From Hyalella azteca (taxonomy: Eukaryota; Arthropoda; Malacostraca; Amphipoda; Hyalellidae): a DNA stretch of 64,000 nt. The notes below the pieces were generated by a model. The model was not told the DNA's origin and made no database searches. It saw nothing but the letters and a program-made list of their open reading frames with translations. The DNA lies in assembly GCF_000764305.2 (NCBI RefSeq), contig NW_025931927.1:391151-455150 (forward strand), given 5' to 3'. The position numbers and the translations under genes were made by a program. How positions within the stretch are numbered: position 1 is the first letter of the stretch; each line of letters opens with the position of its first letter. Of the stretch, positions 34,691 through 47,400 are shown piece by piece.

Positions 34691-37440
34691 CTGCAATTAT
34701 AATAAAATACAAGATAAAGTGCAATAAAATTTTGTTGTTTTAGTAAACCACGTGGTACAAAAGTTGATTCGAATGTCAAATGTTGGTGTTTTAGTATATC
34801 ACATATGTAGAATAAAGTATAACATACCAGGAAATAATTATCGACATATACGACCAGCTGCAGACTTGGCACAGCAATGCACTGAGCGGAGGTCATTTCT
34901 CAGCATGAAGAGTGAATTATTCACTATAGTGCATTGACACATGATTCAATACCATTTGAATGTATTCTCTTAACCTGATAGTGAGAAGAATGAGTTTTAT
35001 TTTCTAAAAATAATAGTGAGAATAAGAAAACGGATCAGCTACGCCAGATTGTGTGAATGCATAAAGAGTCTCCCGATACCTAATTGTGGGAATTTTTCAC
35101 GTGCAAATTTATTCGCCTTTAAAATAACACAAAGGGTAATAACTGGAAGACAACGTGCAATTGTGTATTCAAACTGTGCAATGTGAGAAGAAGAGCGGAC
35201 AATTTTCTCACTATAGATACCCTAACAAAATTCGGGGTATGCTTCAGCCTCTGCCACAGAGTTCGCATATGAGTTATTCTGGGTCAGTTGGCCAACTGAT
35301 CGCAATCAGCGACTAGTCAGAACCTCCTGGCCGACTTTATATATATATAGTCTCCTGAGAGTAGGGCCAGAGTTGGCAGAATCCCCTCAGTCCCCTCACC
35401 AGGCTCTGGTAGCTGTCTGATTCGGGGACCGGAATGTAGACCAAAAAGCGGACATAGAGAAGCTGATTTACGTTCGGTCCGAGTCCAAGGCGGTTCCTAA
35501 TTCAGGGACGCCACCAACTAAAAATTTTGATAGGGTAGCAGCTAGGGAGACAAGTTTAGCTCTTGCGCGAATAGTACATAAAAAATAAGAATGATAAGAA
35601 TTTTTTGCCAGCAAATGATGAGTACTAAATCCATCGCTTATATTTTTATCATTTGACTATTTTTTGAATAGATGTGCTGCTAATTAGGAGATTGGAATGT
35701 GCGTAGGTTGTTTATTTTAGAAAAATCGTTCAGAATAATGGCTGTAATTTTAGAAAGAGAACTGGGAACTTTCCTGAAAATTTTAATGCGATATCACTAT
35801 TCAAAGGAATTTTTTGCAACTCCATTTGATATTTATTAAATTATATGCAATCGTGCTACACGTTTGTGAAAACTGAGCGAGTGTTGCAGCGTTGAAAAAC
35901 GCTGCCATAAGTTGAATTAACATCAAATACTTCGCCGTTTTTGAATAGTGAAAGTTAGCATATTTCGGTAAAATTAAACGAAATCTTGGAAATAGGAGGC
36001 GCTGCAGCTTAGTATCGCCGTATTTTTAGTTTCGGTCGTATAGTTTACTTGTTATTTGAAATACGAGCATTTGTTTACAAGGAATTTTCACTCCGAAAAA
36101 TTGAATTTAACATTGAACTTCATTGTTTCAACGCCTGGAACAGAAAGTGCAGTGATTAAGAGCCAAATATGTAGCAACTAAAGATCAACGTTGGTCAACA
36201 TTCATCGGCAACGGACAGAATTATTCTTGCGGGCTTCAGCTTTTCGCCAGTAACTCTTCACGCGACACACTGCGACAATGAGGAATACGGCGCTCACTGA
36301 TGGTGGTTGCTGCGTATATTTTGATTGCTGGTACGCGACAATTGTTCTGATGGTCTCAGTTGTCGACTCAAGGCAGTTGAATATGTTTTTCTTCACTTGT
36401 AACACAACACAGGAAATTCTTTGAAAGCCGGAGACCAGATGCCAACAAACTTTCCATTTTCACTCAGCAAGCTGTACAGCTGATTGGTCGGGTTCATGAC
36501 GATGTCTGGGGTCTTGAGGCACTGGGTGACATTTGTCTTGTCGGGCCACTGGAGAACTTTATCCGACGTGAGCGTCGCTGTCAGCCAAGCACAGCTACCT
36601 TGAGTAAATAACGACACGCCATTATCTGTTGGAGGAAATATCCTTTAATACTCATTTATGTATGCCTGACTCGATCTAGCAGCGCGCTGAAATATCAGCC
36701 TTCCCCAAAATATGGCAATGACGTTTCATTAAGAGATTGAAAATGAAGAGTAAGATGTAATTTTCTGATCGTTGATATTTTGATTATGACTTCATTTCTG
36801 CATCATCCCATATTTTCAGGAATAATATGGTATGCCCAACGTATCGTGCACTTTTGTAATTTCGACCGAAGGTGAATGCATTTACGAACACTTAACTGCC
36901 ACTTGAGCTGCCTGAAGCTGCTCAACAGTTTTGATGACAAGAGGCCGGCCGTTCTCTGCAGCACAAGTAGCATTTTGGTCTTTGGCATTCTTGGTTTCTG
37001 CGTTGGTCACGAAGATGCGAGAAGCAGCGACGTCGGTTGTACAAGGATCAGAGTTTTGCGTATCAACTGTATTCAGGGTGAACTCTCCAGAAAATAAAGA
37101 GTTAGGTATTAAAACAATTTGAAATGCATAGCATAAATAGTGCAAAAATACTTCTTAATTCTTTACCTAATTGGTTTTAGTTAATTCTAAATTCGTCAAG
37201 AGAATCTTTGAATCAGGCAAAACCTATGGAAATACACTTTTTAATTCCAGTCAATTCTTTTTCCCTGGAAGAAATGGACTAAAAATTAATAAAATAAATT
37301 TAAATACTTTAAATTACTTCAATGCGTACGCAAATCTTCAAAATTTTCCATCTGATTCATGTATCAGAGTGAATTTTTTACACGACCCAGAAAATTAATC
37401 TTTCTGATCTAGTTTCACTGCTCAATTTAAAAATAATAAA
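34300..37440. repeat. Segmental duplication, partner of 17670-20600
   Basis: Direct copy that includes exons 3 and 4 of copy C. It differs from its partner by many substitutions, by the 320-bp insertion at 35218-35537, and by a shorter spacer between exons 3 and 4. Confidence 0.8.
35218..35537. mobile_element. 320-bp nonautonomous element with TACCCTA inverted ends
   Basis: Left end TACCCTAACAAAATT; right end, read inward, TACCCTATCAAAATTTT. It is absent from the paralogous site near 18635, so it inserted after the duplication or was lost from the other copy. GC content is higher than the surroundings. I could not settle the target duplication, and no ORF is present. Confidence 0.75.
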
Positions 37441-37632
37441 TAAAAGAAACAAATTTTACCAAACTTGTAGAGCGTGATGGCGCCGGGCGCTGCCCTAGTC
37501 GTGACGTTTTCCGGCGCGAGGTTCGTCATGTTGCACAGCGACGTCGCAGCGTCGTACGTCGCGGCGCTGCAGTTCAACGTCTGCTGCCAGCAGCAACAGC
37601 TGCAGCAAAAACAGCTGCCAGCAATACTGCAT
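36393..37632 (-). pseudogene. Copy C: lectin-like family member with fused, out-of-frame 5' end
   Basis: Exon 4 (36625-36393, CAWLTATLTSDKVLQWPDKT to EFPVLCYK, TAA) and exon 3 (37084-36890, EFTLNTVDTQNSDPC, CAAENGRPLVIKTVEQLQAA) are intact and in phase. Upstream, the signal-peptide ATG at 37632 (MQYCWQLFLLQLLLLAAD) runs directly into exon 2 sequence (to 37460) with no intron, and the joined frame is shifted by one base relative to SAATYDAATSLCN. About 75 bases of exon 1, the first intron and its 63-bp array are gone. Either a deletion made a pseudogene, or the assembly collapsed here. The exon 3 acceptor is GAG rather than CAG. Confidence 0.75.
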
Positions 37633-38729
37633 GGCTCTTTACCTCTGCCTGTGTGGAAAAAATTATCATTCTATTTATTTTTAATATTTTGTTATTTTCA
37701 AATTGTTTTTATTATCATTATTTTTGTTACTATTCAAATCGTTAGGGTTTTAATAAGAGAAATTTTATTTCTGGAATTTGAAGTAGAGATAACCTTATAT
37801 AGTTCACGTCCATACTATTTACTAGTCATTGTGTTGGAGGTGAGTGTTGTATGTTACTAGTGTAGGCTGTTAATGTGTGACTAATCATGTGTAGACTGAA
37901 TATACCATTTAGAATACACATAATTTGTACATTGTTTTAATATTAATTCTTAGTTTATATATAATCATTGTTAGTTATCGGGCAATATCACTGGCGTTCG
38001 GTTGATTAGTAGTTCTTATCTTAAAAAAAATCAGAGCTTGGACTAAAAACTTGGTTCATTAAAAGTTAGCAGCAGTGCAGATGAATGAAACGCGAAACAC
38101 GAATAAGGATCGGATTAATGGACGATTACGAGCCGTAAACGATCACGTTGATGCTTAGACATAGCTAGGTGGCTTTGGAGTGACTCAACAGCAAAATTTT
38201 CTATCTCCCTTCCTTCGTCATTGCACATTCAGAAAAAGAAACGAATTGCAATTCGAAAAAAACGAATGGCAATATGGAAGATCATTTGCAATATTGCATT
38301 AAGGCTATTTTGAAGAATCTATTGCTTTATTTCAACTCATTCCTCTTGGAGCCAGATTCTTGTAAAATATTTGCTCAAGATCCATTTCAAAACGCGACTG
38401 TACGTTAATGGGCAAAAATGTGAAAGCTCAATTCCATTGTTCAATTTTCATGCATCAATTTCCATACTCTTTGCAAAAGTTGAAATTACTTTTATTGTAG
38501 AAGAACCAACGCTTAATAAACTTCATAAAGGTTTAAACAGTGGAAAATAAAAAAAAAAAACTTCGACCCCTAATATTTTTTCAGGCCTTGAAATATGAAA
38601 GGCCTAAATAAATTAAAATATAGTCAATGTGAGAATTAAAAATTACATGAACAGAGATAAACCATCCACTATTCCCCAAGAGCTAAATACACGAGTTGCC
38701 TCTGAGATTTAGCCTTGCCAAATTGACCC

Positions 38730-38965
38730 TTGCACGAAACTGGGCGTACTAAACTGGGGACACGAAACTGGGAGCACTAATCTGGGGACACGAAAGCACG
38801 GGCACGAAACTGGGGACACGAAAGCACGGGCACGAAACTGGGGGCACGAAACTGGGCGCACGAAACTGGGAGCACGAAAGTGGGCGCACGAAAGTGGAAG
38901 CACTAGACTGGGGGCACGAAAGTGGGCGCACTAAAATGGAGACACGAAGCTTGGGGCACGAAACA
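38730..38965. repeat. 14-16-bp minisatellite (ACGAAACTGGGGGC type)
   Basis: About fifteen variable units of GCACGAAACTGGGGGC, GGGACACGAAACTGG and similar. The minus-strand ORFs rich in SCPQFRAPSFV-type peptides are products of the repeat. Confidence 0.9.
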
Positions 38966-41094
38966 AGGGACAGAAACGCACAGTTCTATTCTTCTGCACG
39001 ATGATCGATGAAGAAGTGTAGAAGTTATCATATAAATAGAAAGTTTCGACTTCCATAATTATCACATGAACATCCGTCACAAATTGTCAACAGTAATGCA
39101 CTACTAATTTATCAACGCCTGTTGAACGTGAGGCTATAAGCTTATTAACGAGGTCGTTATTGAGAGATTTAAATTTCTGAAGCATGGGGCAGATATGCAG
39201 TGTGTTGTTCTTCTGTTAGGGTCACGTTGTATTATAAATGAAATATTTATTTATGAAGGAAATTATTCTTCTATTTATATCAATAATTTGTTCAAGTTCT
39301 TTGATTGAAGAAGTTCACGAATGGATGTGGTGAAGGCACAAATATTATCAAATAATATTATGTAATACTGAATTTTTGCCACCTTATTCAAAGTTTTGGC
39401 GTTAATTCTACTAATAAATATCGATTTTGAGCAAAAATAATAAAATGATAATTAACAAAAAATAACTCACTATTCAAATTGGACCTTTCTTTCCATAGTT
39501 GTCATGAAGTACTAGCTTCAATACTGTGGAAAAACTATTCGCTTACGATTTTGAAAAGAAACTAACTTAAATTTTAGTACAAATATATATAGAAGAAAGG
39601 GTGACTATTTCTTCCTGTCTCCTGAATTATTTCGGATGCAGCAAATAGTAAATGAAGTCATAGATAATTAGATGAGGTTTTCACACAATTTCACAAGCCT
39701 GAAAAATTTACAATCAATTAATAGCGTACATTAAAAAAGATTAATCCTAATGAATTAATTTTATTATTATTATTATTATACACACCAAAAGTGCAAAGGT
39801 TTCATGTTAAAAATAAAGAACATTCATTGAACTAAAGACTTAATCTGATGCATTACTTGTGAATCAGAAGAAGAATACGCGTTCGTAGACGATGGTTATA
39901 AATGGTCTCGCTTTTAACAGTTTTTAAGGGCAACTGAAACAAAATCGACGTTCATTCTGGCTTCATTCTTTCGTATAATTAGAAATGGAACCTGGTCAAA
40001 TTTTACTCCACCTATTTTTCTCTATTTACCAGTCGCTATTGGTGATCTGTGAAGACCCCCGAAGAAATTCAAATGACCGACTGCCTGTATGACAACCCCA
40101 ATAGAAATCACCAATCAACTGGAATTCATCGTTACTTCCCAGCACAAGTCTAACTGTTCCTTGTGATTTTATTTCACTAAATGTAAAGAGATACTTGGAA
40201 AAATGCTTCAGCACCGATATCATGTGAGACGTATCGACAGAATTTCATATCAGGATAATCACCTCGGCGTGCTAACAAATTCAGAGTCAATCTCACTGTA
40301 ATCTGCCTGATCACGCGTGCGAGGTCGTACAGAATCTGAATTCTCAAGTGAAGCAAGCTGGATTTCTACCTTCTATAATTATTTTCCAAAATACTCGTGT
40401 ATTCTCCCATTGATCGTACCTACAAACTTCCTATTAGATTAGGAACTGTACTTTTTGTGTCTGTACTTATAGTGCTTATGCAACGAACTTTATTGATATT
40501 TGGAAATTAAAGCCCTGCAGTCATTATAATGATTTATTTTGAAGATAATAATCACCTGGCCGCACGAGATCGGGCAACCCACACGTTGAATTTTTTCATT
40601 TATGCAAAAGCAATTTCTTAAATTAAGGGTGAAAAAAACTGTTTCAGCGTGTGCAGATTGATAGAACCTGACATAGATTATTATGATGATAAAGATGATC
40701 GAACCATTAACGACTTATACAGTTATTATGATAATTAACATGAGAGAACCATAGAACGGGCGATATATGTTTCATATAAGTCGACGAGAATGCCATAAAA
40801 AACATGTAAATATAATGATAATAGCTTTCATGGTATTTGTTCGGGCAGTGAATATATTTACACAGAAAACTCTTAATCGCTTTTGCTTCGTTCTATTTCA
40901 GTGAGAAGTGGAAATTAAACTTTTCAACGGCATATTCCTCTTGCTTGAGCCAAGGATATCAAGAAAATGTGAAATTACTCATTGAAAAATTTCATCAGTT
41001 AGTTGAAAACCATTTAATGGTGAGAACAGTTATTCAGTTTTATTTTCATCATCTAGCGAAGATTCTGAGACAAGTCAGTGACAGGTCATATTTA

Positions 41095-41346
41095 CGCAGT
41101 TTAAAATAACGCAGTTGAAAATGACGCAGTTGAAAATGACGCAGTTGAAAATGACGCAATTGAAAATAACGCAGTTGAAAATGATGCAGTTGAAAATGAC
41201 GCAGTTGAAAATACCGCAGTTGAAAATGACGCAGTTGAAAATGACGCAGTTGAAAATGACGCAGTTGAAAATACCGCAGTTGAAAATGACGCAGTCGAAA
41301 ATGACGTAGCTGAAAATGACGCAGCTGAAAATGACGCAGTTGAAAA
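41095..41346. repeat. 15-bp minisatellite (GCAGTTGAAAATGAC)
   Basis: About seventeen near-perfect units. Since 15 is five codons, frames stay open on both strands (plus KMTQL, minus QLRHF and FSTAS), giving three overlapping ORFs. These look like by-products rather than genes. Confidence 0.95.
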
Positions 41347-42642
41347 TTGATCAATTAATTGACGTTGAAAATGATTCAAATGTTGATAATGACGCCGACT
41401 TAGAAAATGACGCAGTTAGCTGGTCATGAATGAAGACGTTGAAAATTCTTCATTATGGCAGGTATTCTTAAACTAGACCACGAGATGCTATTCGAGCGAA
41501 GGCTCATTCGTTTGAGGTTGCTGCAAGTATAAAAAATATTTGACCATCCTTCACCTTAAACTTCGATATACATAGTGCCTTAAAGAGGCTAAATTGTTTT
41601 TCAGATAATTTCAATTGACTCGTAAGCTTCATGAGACATAATTTGAACAGCAATGAGGAAAATAAGTGATAACATAAATATGATTATGGCCGCGTTAAAT
41701 TCCTAAGAAAAACGAACGTTCAATAATCATACGAGTCTATGAATTATTTAATTAATCAAAAACGATTCAAATAAAACATTTAAACGAGAAATAAAATAAG
41801 AGTCGAAGAACTAATTATGAATTTTCTTCAATAGACAATAGAATATCTATTCAACATTACTAGATATTGATTCTCAAGTCATATACGAGGTAAAGCGTGA
41901 AAACGCGAGTTTTGTAGTCCCAGGTGGAGGTTAAAATTATGTTTAATTAAACAGTTCAATTATTAATACGCATGTTCTTTAGGTTCAATTATTAAATAGA
42001 GGCTTTAATGAATACCCGCGACGACGTGTTCAACGAACACTCTCATCCCAATAAATGTAAGTTATTTATGAATGAGAAGTCCATATAAAAAGCTTCCGTT
42101 CTTTATTGTAAAAGGAAATAAGTTTTATGATTAAAAAAAACTATAGTTTCTTATAGTTAATTTCACATTAACTATAACATTGAGCAAAATATGATCGTTT
42201 CATATTTAACAAAATTTCGTCCCATGCTAAAATAAACTTCAACTAAATACATTTACAATTAAAAGATACAGAATCTGAAAGAACTTTCCATTTCATGCCA
42301 AGAAAAACTTGTATTTTTGATTTCACAAATAAAAAGTCAGTAGTAGAAAACCTGAGGTTAAAAACATGAAGGCAAGAGAATTAATTAAATAATAATTAAC
42401 ACCCACGCGAAACCTAAAAAACGTTCGACTTACAAAAAGACACCGTCACGTGAGTGTAAAAATTTTAGTCACTGTTGAATCCTGACAGAATATATCACGA
42501 CAAGAAATTAATGTAATTTACCTATTTATTCATTTACATTAATGAGGTAATTTGCTTATAATCACAGATAATCACGATTTGCTACCTCATTAATAATTGA
42601 TGTGCACAGCTCGACAACAAACATGAAACTTAAGTAATGAAA

Positions 42643-42710
42643 CAAGATCAATGCAGAACAAGATCAATGCAGAACAAGATCAATGCAGAACAAGATCAAT
42701 GCAGAACAAG
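42643..42710. repeat. 16-bp minisatellite, reverse complement of the array at 8390-8564
   Basis: Four units of GATCAATGCAGAACAA. Flanking sequence at 42720-42850 also matches the flank of the 8.4-kb array in reverse complement, so the array travels with a larger dispersed element. Confidence 0.9.
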
Positions 42711-43613
42711 TGCCCAAACTTAAAAAAAAAATAAACGAATGTTCATTAGGTTTTAAAACTTTTATCATCTGCAGAGTAAAAGTTCCCGAGGTATAAAAAA
42801 CTTGACTGTTCTGCACAGAAAAAGCTTCTGAAGCATAGACACCTTCGATGTTCCAGCCCGGATAAAAATGTCCTTAAATAACAAGGAAATGAATAATTCT
42901 TCCCTTAAATTTTACACTTGCAAATATTAGTCCAAGCTCGTGTGGATCAAATTTGCTGTCATTTCTGTGAAAATAAACTGAGTATCTAGGTACAGGAAAA
43001 ACCATACATTATTAATAAAACCATACTGTAGCTAAGTTAAAACTATACAACGTTGTCATAGAATAGAATAAATATACCATACGGTATTGGTGTCTCGACA
43101 TCACTTAACATTATTTAGGAACAGAAATTATTTAAAGTCCGCAATATAGCATGAAATACAAGGATACATCCGTAATTTTAAGAATAAGTAACGTGAAGGC
43201 CACATGAGGTTTCCCACAGACGAAATAAACTACCATTTTGAAACAGTGAACTGAGCAATTGGCCAAGAAGTGGATAGACTAAAGTTACATAGGAAGACAG
43301 CGCAAAGGCTAAACTTGGTATTTAAATCAAACTTGATACAAACTGTCAAAAAGAAATATGATAATACAATGACACCACGAAAATGGGCTCAAAAAGTTCC
43401 ATCTATTCAAAAATGTCGAACGTTGGATTCTGTATCGAGATGATTTCACTACCTCGTACAAAATTCCAATATATTTCTAACTATTGATTAGACTTTTATG
43501 TGGTCTCAATGGAAATATGGGGACACAAAACTAAACATTGGACAGCTGTAGCAAAAAGTTGTATATATAGTCATGTTCCGAGGCTGTGTCTGTATAAATG
43601 CACTCAAAACAAT

Positions 43614-43745
43614 GCATGGGTCCTTTTGTCAAATAGTGACACACTTGCTGAGCGTACCACTGATACGTCCTATGATTCTGTAATAAACTGGGTCAAGACG
43701 ACCCGAAAAAGGGTGAATGTGCATCGGTGTTTGGACAAAGTCGCA
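43614..43745. mobile_element. Small palindromic element, same family as 61297-61434
   Basis: The left side GGGTCCTTTTGTCAAATAGT and right side CGGTGTTTGGACAAAG are imperfect inverted repeats. The centre has ACTGGGTCAAGACGACCC, matching ACTGGGTCAGGATGACCC in the 61.3-kb copy. Likely a MITE. Confidence 0.55.
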
Positions 43746-44443
43746 TTAATTTTTCTGTGTACATGGTGTGCGTAACGTGCATGCGAATAAGCAAAGAAAT
43801 AAACTGAACATAAAATAATGCCAACATGACGGAGACGTAATAAACATGCATAATGTATAATGAAAGAGAAGTAATAAACGTGCTCAATGCATAATGAATG
43901 AACGAATGAGACGTAATAAACGTGCATAATGTATAATCGATTTAAACTGAAATATGTGTAGAACTCGGCCGCTACTAAATGTTCCAAATTTCCTGACATA
44001 AACATTCATGAAAGTGTAATTGACAACATTTAGTTCACATTGCAGGCGTGCGCCAAAACTCCGCCGCTATTAATAACCCAGAAAGTGAATGCATTATGAC
44101 GTCATTAGTTATATATCTAATGGCAGTTTCTAAGTATATCTTCAATTCTGATCCATCAAATGGTGGGTTTACATTTTTTGTCATTGTAAATTAGAGTAAA
44201 AACAAATCTAATTCCCACGAATCATTGTTAATTATGACAGGGACTTGATCATTAATTCTTAACATAATCATCCAGCAAAGCCGTCATCAAATAAATCCAT
44301 CAATACTATAGAAAAACTGTCCTAGTAATCATCCTAAATTATGCTGCTAACTTAACAGTATTCAATCATCGGTTCTTATTCATCACAATTCAGAACTGAA
44401 CATGTCAAGGACCTCACGTTGACTCGGTATTAAAATGGACATC

Positions 44444-47400
44444 TCAATGAAACTTATTCTCTTTGCCTTTCGATTTCTTTTGAATTGGTGCTGTTGCTGT
44501 GGAAATATTAGCTCTCCAAGTGGCCTCCACGGCATTCATGATATCTTGGAAGTCAAGTCTAGCATCGTCCCAAGTTTTACTTCGTTCTATGGACACCGCC
44601 CCAAATGCGGTTTTATTAAGCGTCGGATTAGAAGCACCCGGTAAAGTAGGAGCATTTTTCGTAGCTTGATGTGAAGTTTCCGTAGATTGAAGTGTATTTT
44701 CTGCGACTCGGTGCGATGCATCAGAAGTGTTGATGTCACTTGGGGAACTCTGTCGTTTCAGGAGAGATTTGAAGCGGAACTTCTTGTGTTCGGTGTCTGA
44801 AATTGATTGAAAAATTATTGTCTGATTGTCACAGCACTGTGGATACGATCTAAAGTGGACTAGAACTTTCCAATGAGTTGCCACGCATGGTTTTCTCTTA
44901 TAGATGGATAATATATAAAAAGCTTGGAAAAAAGTTTTTTTTAAAGTGAAAGAAGCTTTAAAAAAAAACTTTTTATATATTTTGGAGGAAAACTGACAAA
45001 TATATATTGGTATAATATATAAATATATATTGCATTACCAGGAAACTGACTTCATATCGGAGCTGCCTTTTAACGATAACATTTCAACTGCAGGCTTACT
45101 TTCGAAGAGGAAGTATTCTCTTCATACATAGTACATCATACATAAAACATCACACATATTACCTATACCAATATTCTTAGATCTACACAGAAAACTCACG
45201 TCTAGCGACGTCCTTGGTAGCAGGTCCCTGTAAAGGTTATTTCATTAATTCAAGTTATTGGATCAGAGCAGATGTTCAGAAACTGCTTGCCTCAACAGTT
45301 TTCAAATTATTCATGGCTGAGGCAAAACTATTACTTAATTTTCTAAAAAATATATAATTACTAAATGATTTCATTTAACTACTGAATTGGTTCAAATTTT
45401 ATACTTAATTCTCACTTGAACACATGAAAGTGAATTACGGCGCTTCTGGAAAAGAGAGTCTTCTTACTTAGCCAATTGAAAAAAAAAATTATCAGATTGC
45501 AATAAACAAAAAATCGGCAAACTGCGGCCAGTAAACGAAGTCGCATTTAAGCACCCACTATATTATCATATTTCAATGTCATTTGCCAATTTAGACGAAT
45601 GATTTTTTAATTGAATTGACATTTATTGTCATTGATAAATAAACATTGAAAATTTTATAACTTATGAGGTATAGAATGGATTTTTGCTCGCTTTTAATGA
45701 AGTAAATTTTCTAGCATATCAAATTGTTATATAAAATTTTCACGGCATTACCACAAAATATTTAATGAGTATTCTAAACATATTAGCATTTTATTACCTA
45801 GTTTTAGTATAATTGAATAATTTAATCAGTACCGTATTAGTTACCTATCAGTTAGTATAATTGAATAATTTAATTAGTATTAGTTATTAGTTTTAGTAGT
45901 GATATTTCTAGTAATAACCAGCACGAGTATTTATTTTATTGTTTTACAGTATTTATAGTGGAAAAAGAGGAATTTTTCAGCAACCAGTCCATTTCCAATT
46001 TCGTGATCTACTTACAATGGTTGCGTGTCCCTCGATATCCTACGTATAATAATGCATGCATCCATGCTTCTTTACTAGTCTACTTATTGCACTCAATGAG
46101 GAAGAAGTTGACAAAAAAACGTATCTCGTTCGACAATGTCGAGTATTGGGAGTGCTATTTACTTTATTTATATATATTTGGAAGTGCTATATTATTTGCA
46201 ATATATTTGTGAGTGCTATATTATATATAATGTAATCCATTTTAGATGTTGTTAAAATATCCATTTCAGAGCGCAGCATTATAGTTTTTTTACAAGATAT
46301 TTCAAATATTGTCAAGTTTATTTACCTGCTTCTCTTGCTCTACTCTGAGAGTAGCGTTCTGCAGGAGCGTCAGAATATCGGAGGATGATTGCTGAGATGA
46401 TTGCTGAGAGGATTTCTGGGATGATTGCTGGGATAATTGTTGAGAGGATTGCTGGGCCTGGGATGATTGCTGGGAAGATTGTTGGGCGGATTGCTTGCCG
46501 ATTCTTTGCCCAGAAGCATCCTGTAGATGTGCCTGTTGCGCTGCCAGTTTGCGCTGTTCCTTCAGTTGCTGCTTCAGCGTCTTCTCGGAATAATCGAGTG
46601 CAGCATCGCCATGTAATTCCTGTGGTCAGACAGATTGCTGAGATTTTCTCCAAATTTTGATGCATTTGTTTTCCGCGGGGGCCATACTGACACAGTTTAG
46701 CTATTCAAAAAGGCATTTGGGTGATACAAGTAGAAAGTGTATCACTGTTTGGACATGTTGATGAATGAATAAATTTTTTTAAGTGCAGGCTGGATTATTC
46801 AGTTCAGCGCCACATCAGCGCCAATCCAATTGCTTGGTATTGATATGATTTTTCAATGTACAAATCATTCATTTTACTCTCCTATAAGAAAATGCATAAA
46901 TTTTACTTTCCCATAAGAAAATTACATACAACACGTACAAAATAAATATATATTCCAATGTAAAATTTACATGACGATTTAGCCACCTCCTCGCAAGAAT
47001 TCAATCTTGCCTGTAAGCTGTGGTGCCTGTAGGCCGTCATGATTATAACAACTTGGCATAATCCTTCTATCGTTTAAAATAAAATGTCTCTTGTATGAGC
47101 ATGGCTAGGAAGCCATGGAAGAGAGTGCAGATTTAATGATAAAAAGTCTATACAAAATTTTCCCAAGGATAGAAAGAAAAAAAAAAGTTCCCAAGGATAG
47201 AAAGAAAGAAAAAAAATTCCCAAGGATAGAAAAAAAAAATGGAAAAAAATTCAGAGTAGATGGTAAATTGGCACAAAATTTCGAGACAAATATTCCAGGA
47301 ATAACTCAAGCAGACACTTGCCTCGGCTCTCTTCTTCCACATTTTTTCTCGTTTCTTCCTCTCGGCCTCCTGTTTTGATTGAATCTTCTGCTCCATTCTA

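Larger units (their letters stand above)
37640..44430. other. Large AT-rich intergenic region without a supported gene
   Basis: Between lectin-like copy C and the 3' end of DCP2. Contents seen: minisatellites at 38730-38965, 41095-41346 and 42643-42710, and a palindromic element near 43614-43745. ORFs are short and unrecognisable. Confidence 0.55.

Noticed and set aside
37474..37860. 128-codon plus-strand ORF starting MMAPGAALVVTF
   Set aside because: Antisense of lectin-like exon 2 and the fused signal-peptide exon, then AT-rich noise.
41049..41379. Repeat proteins with QLRHF or FSTAS units
   Set aside because: Products of a 15-bp minisatellite; no start context, splice sites or flanking coding sequence.
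46385..46660. 91-codon plus-strand ORF rich in MIAE
   Set aside because: Antisense of the Gln/Ser-rich linker exon of DCP2.
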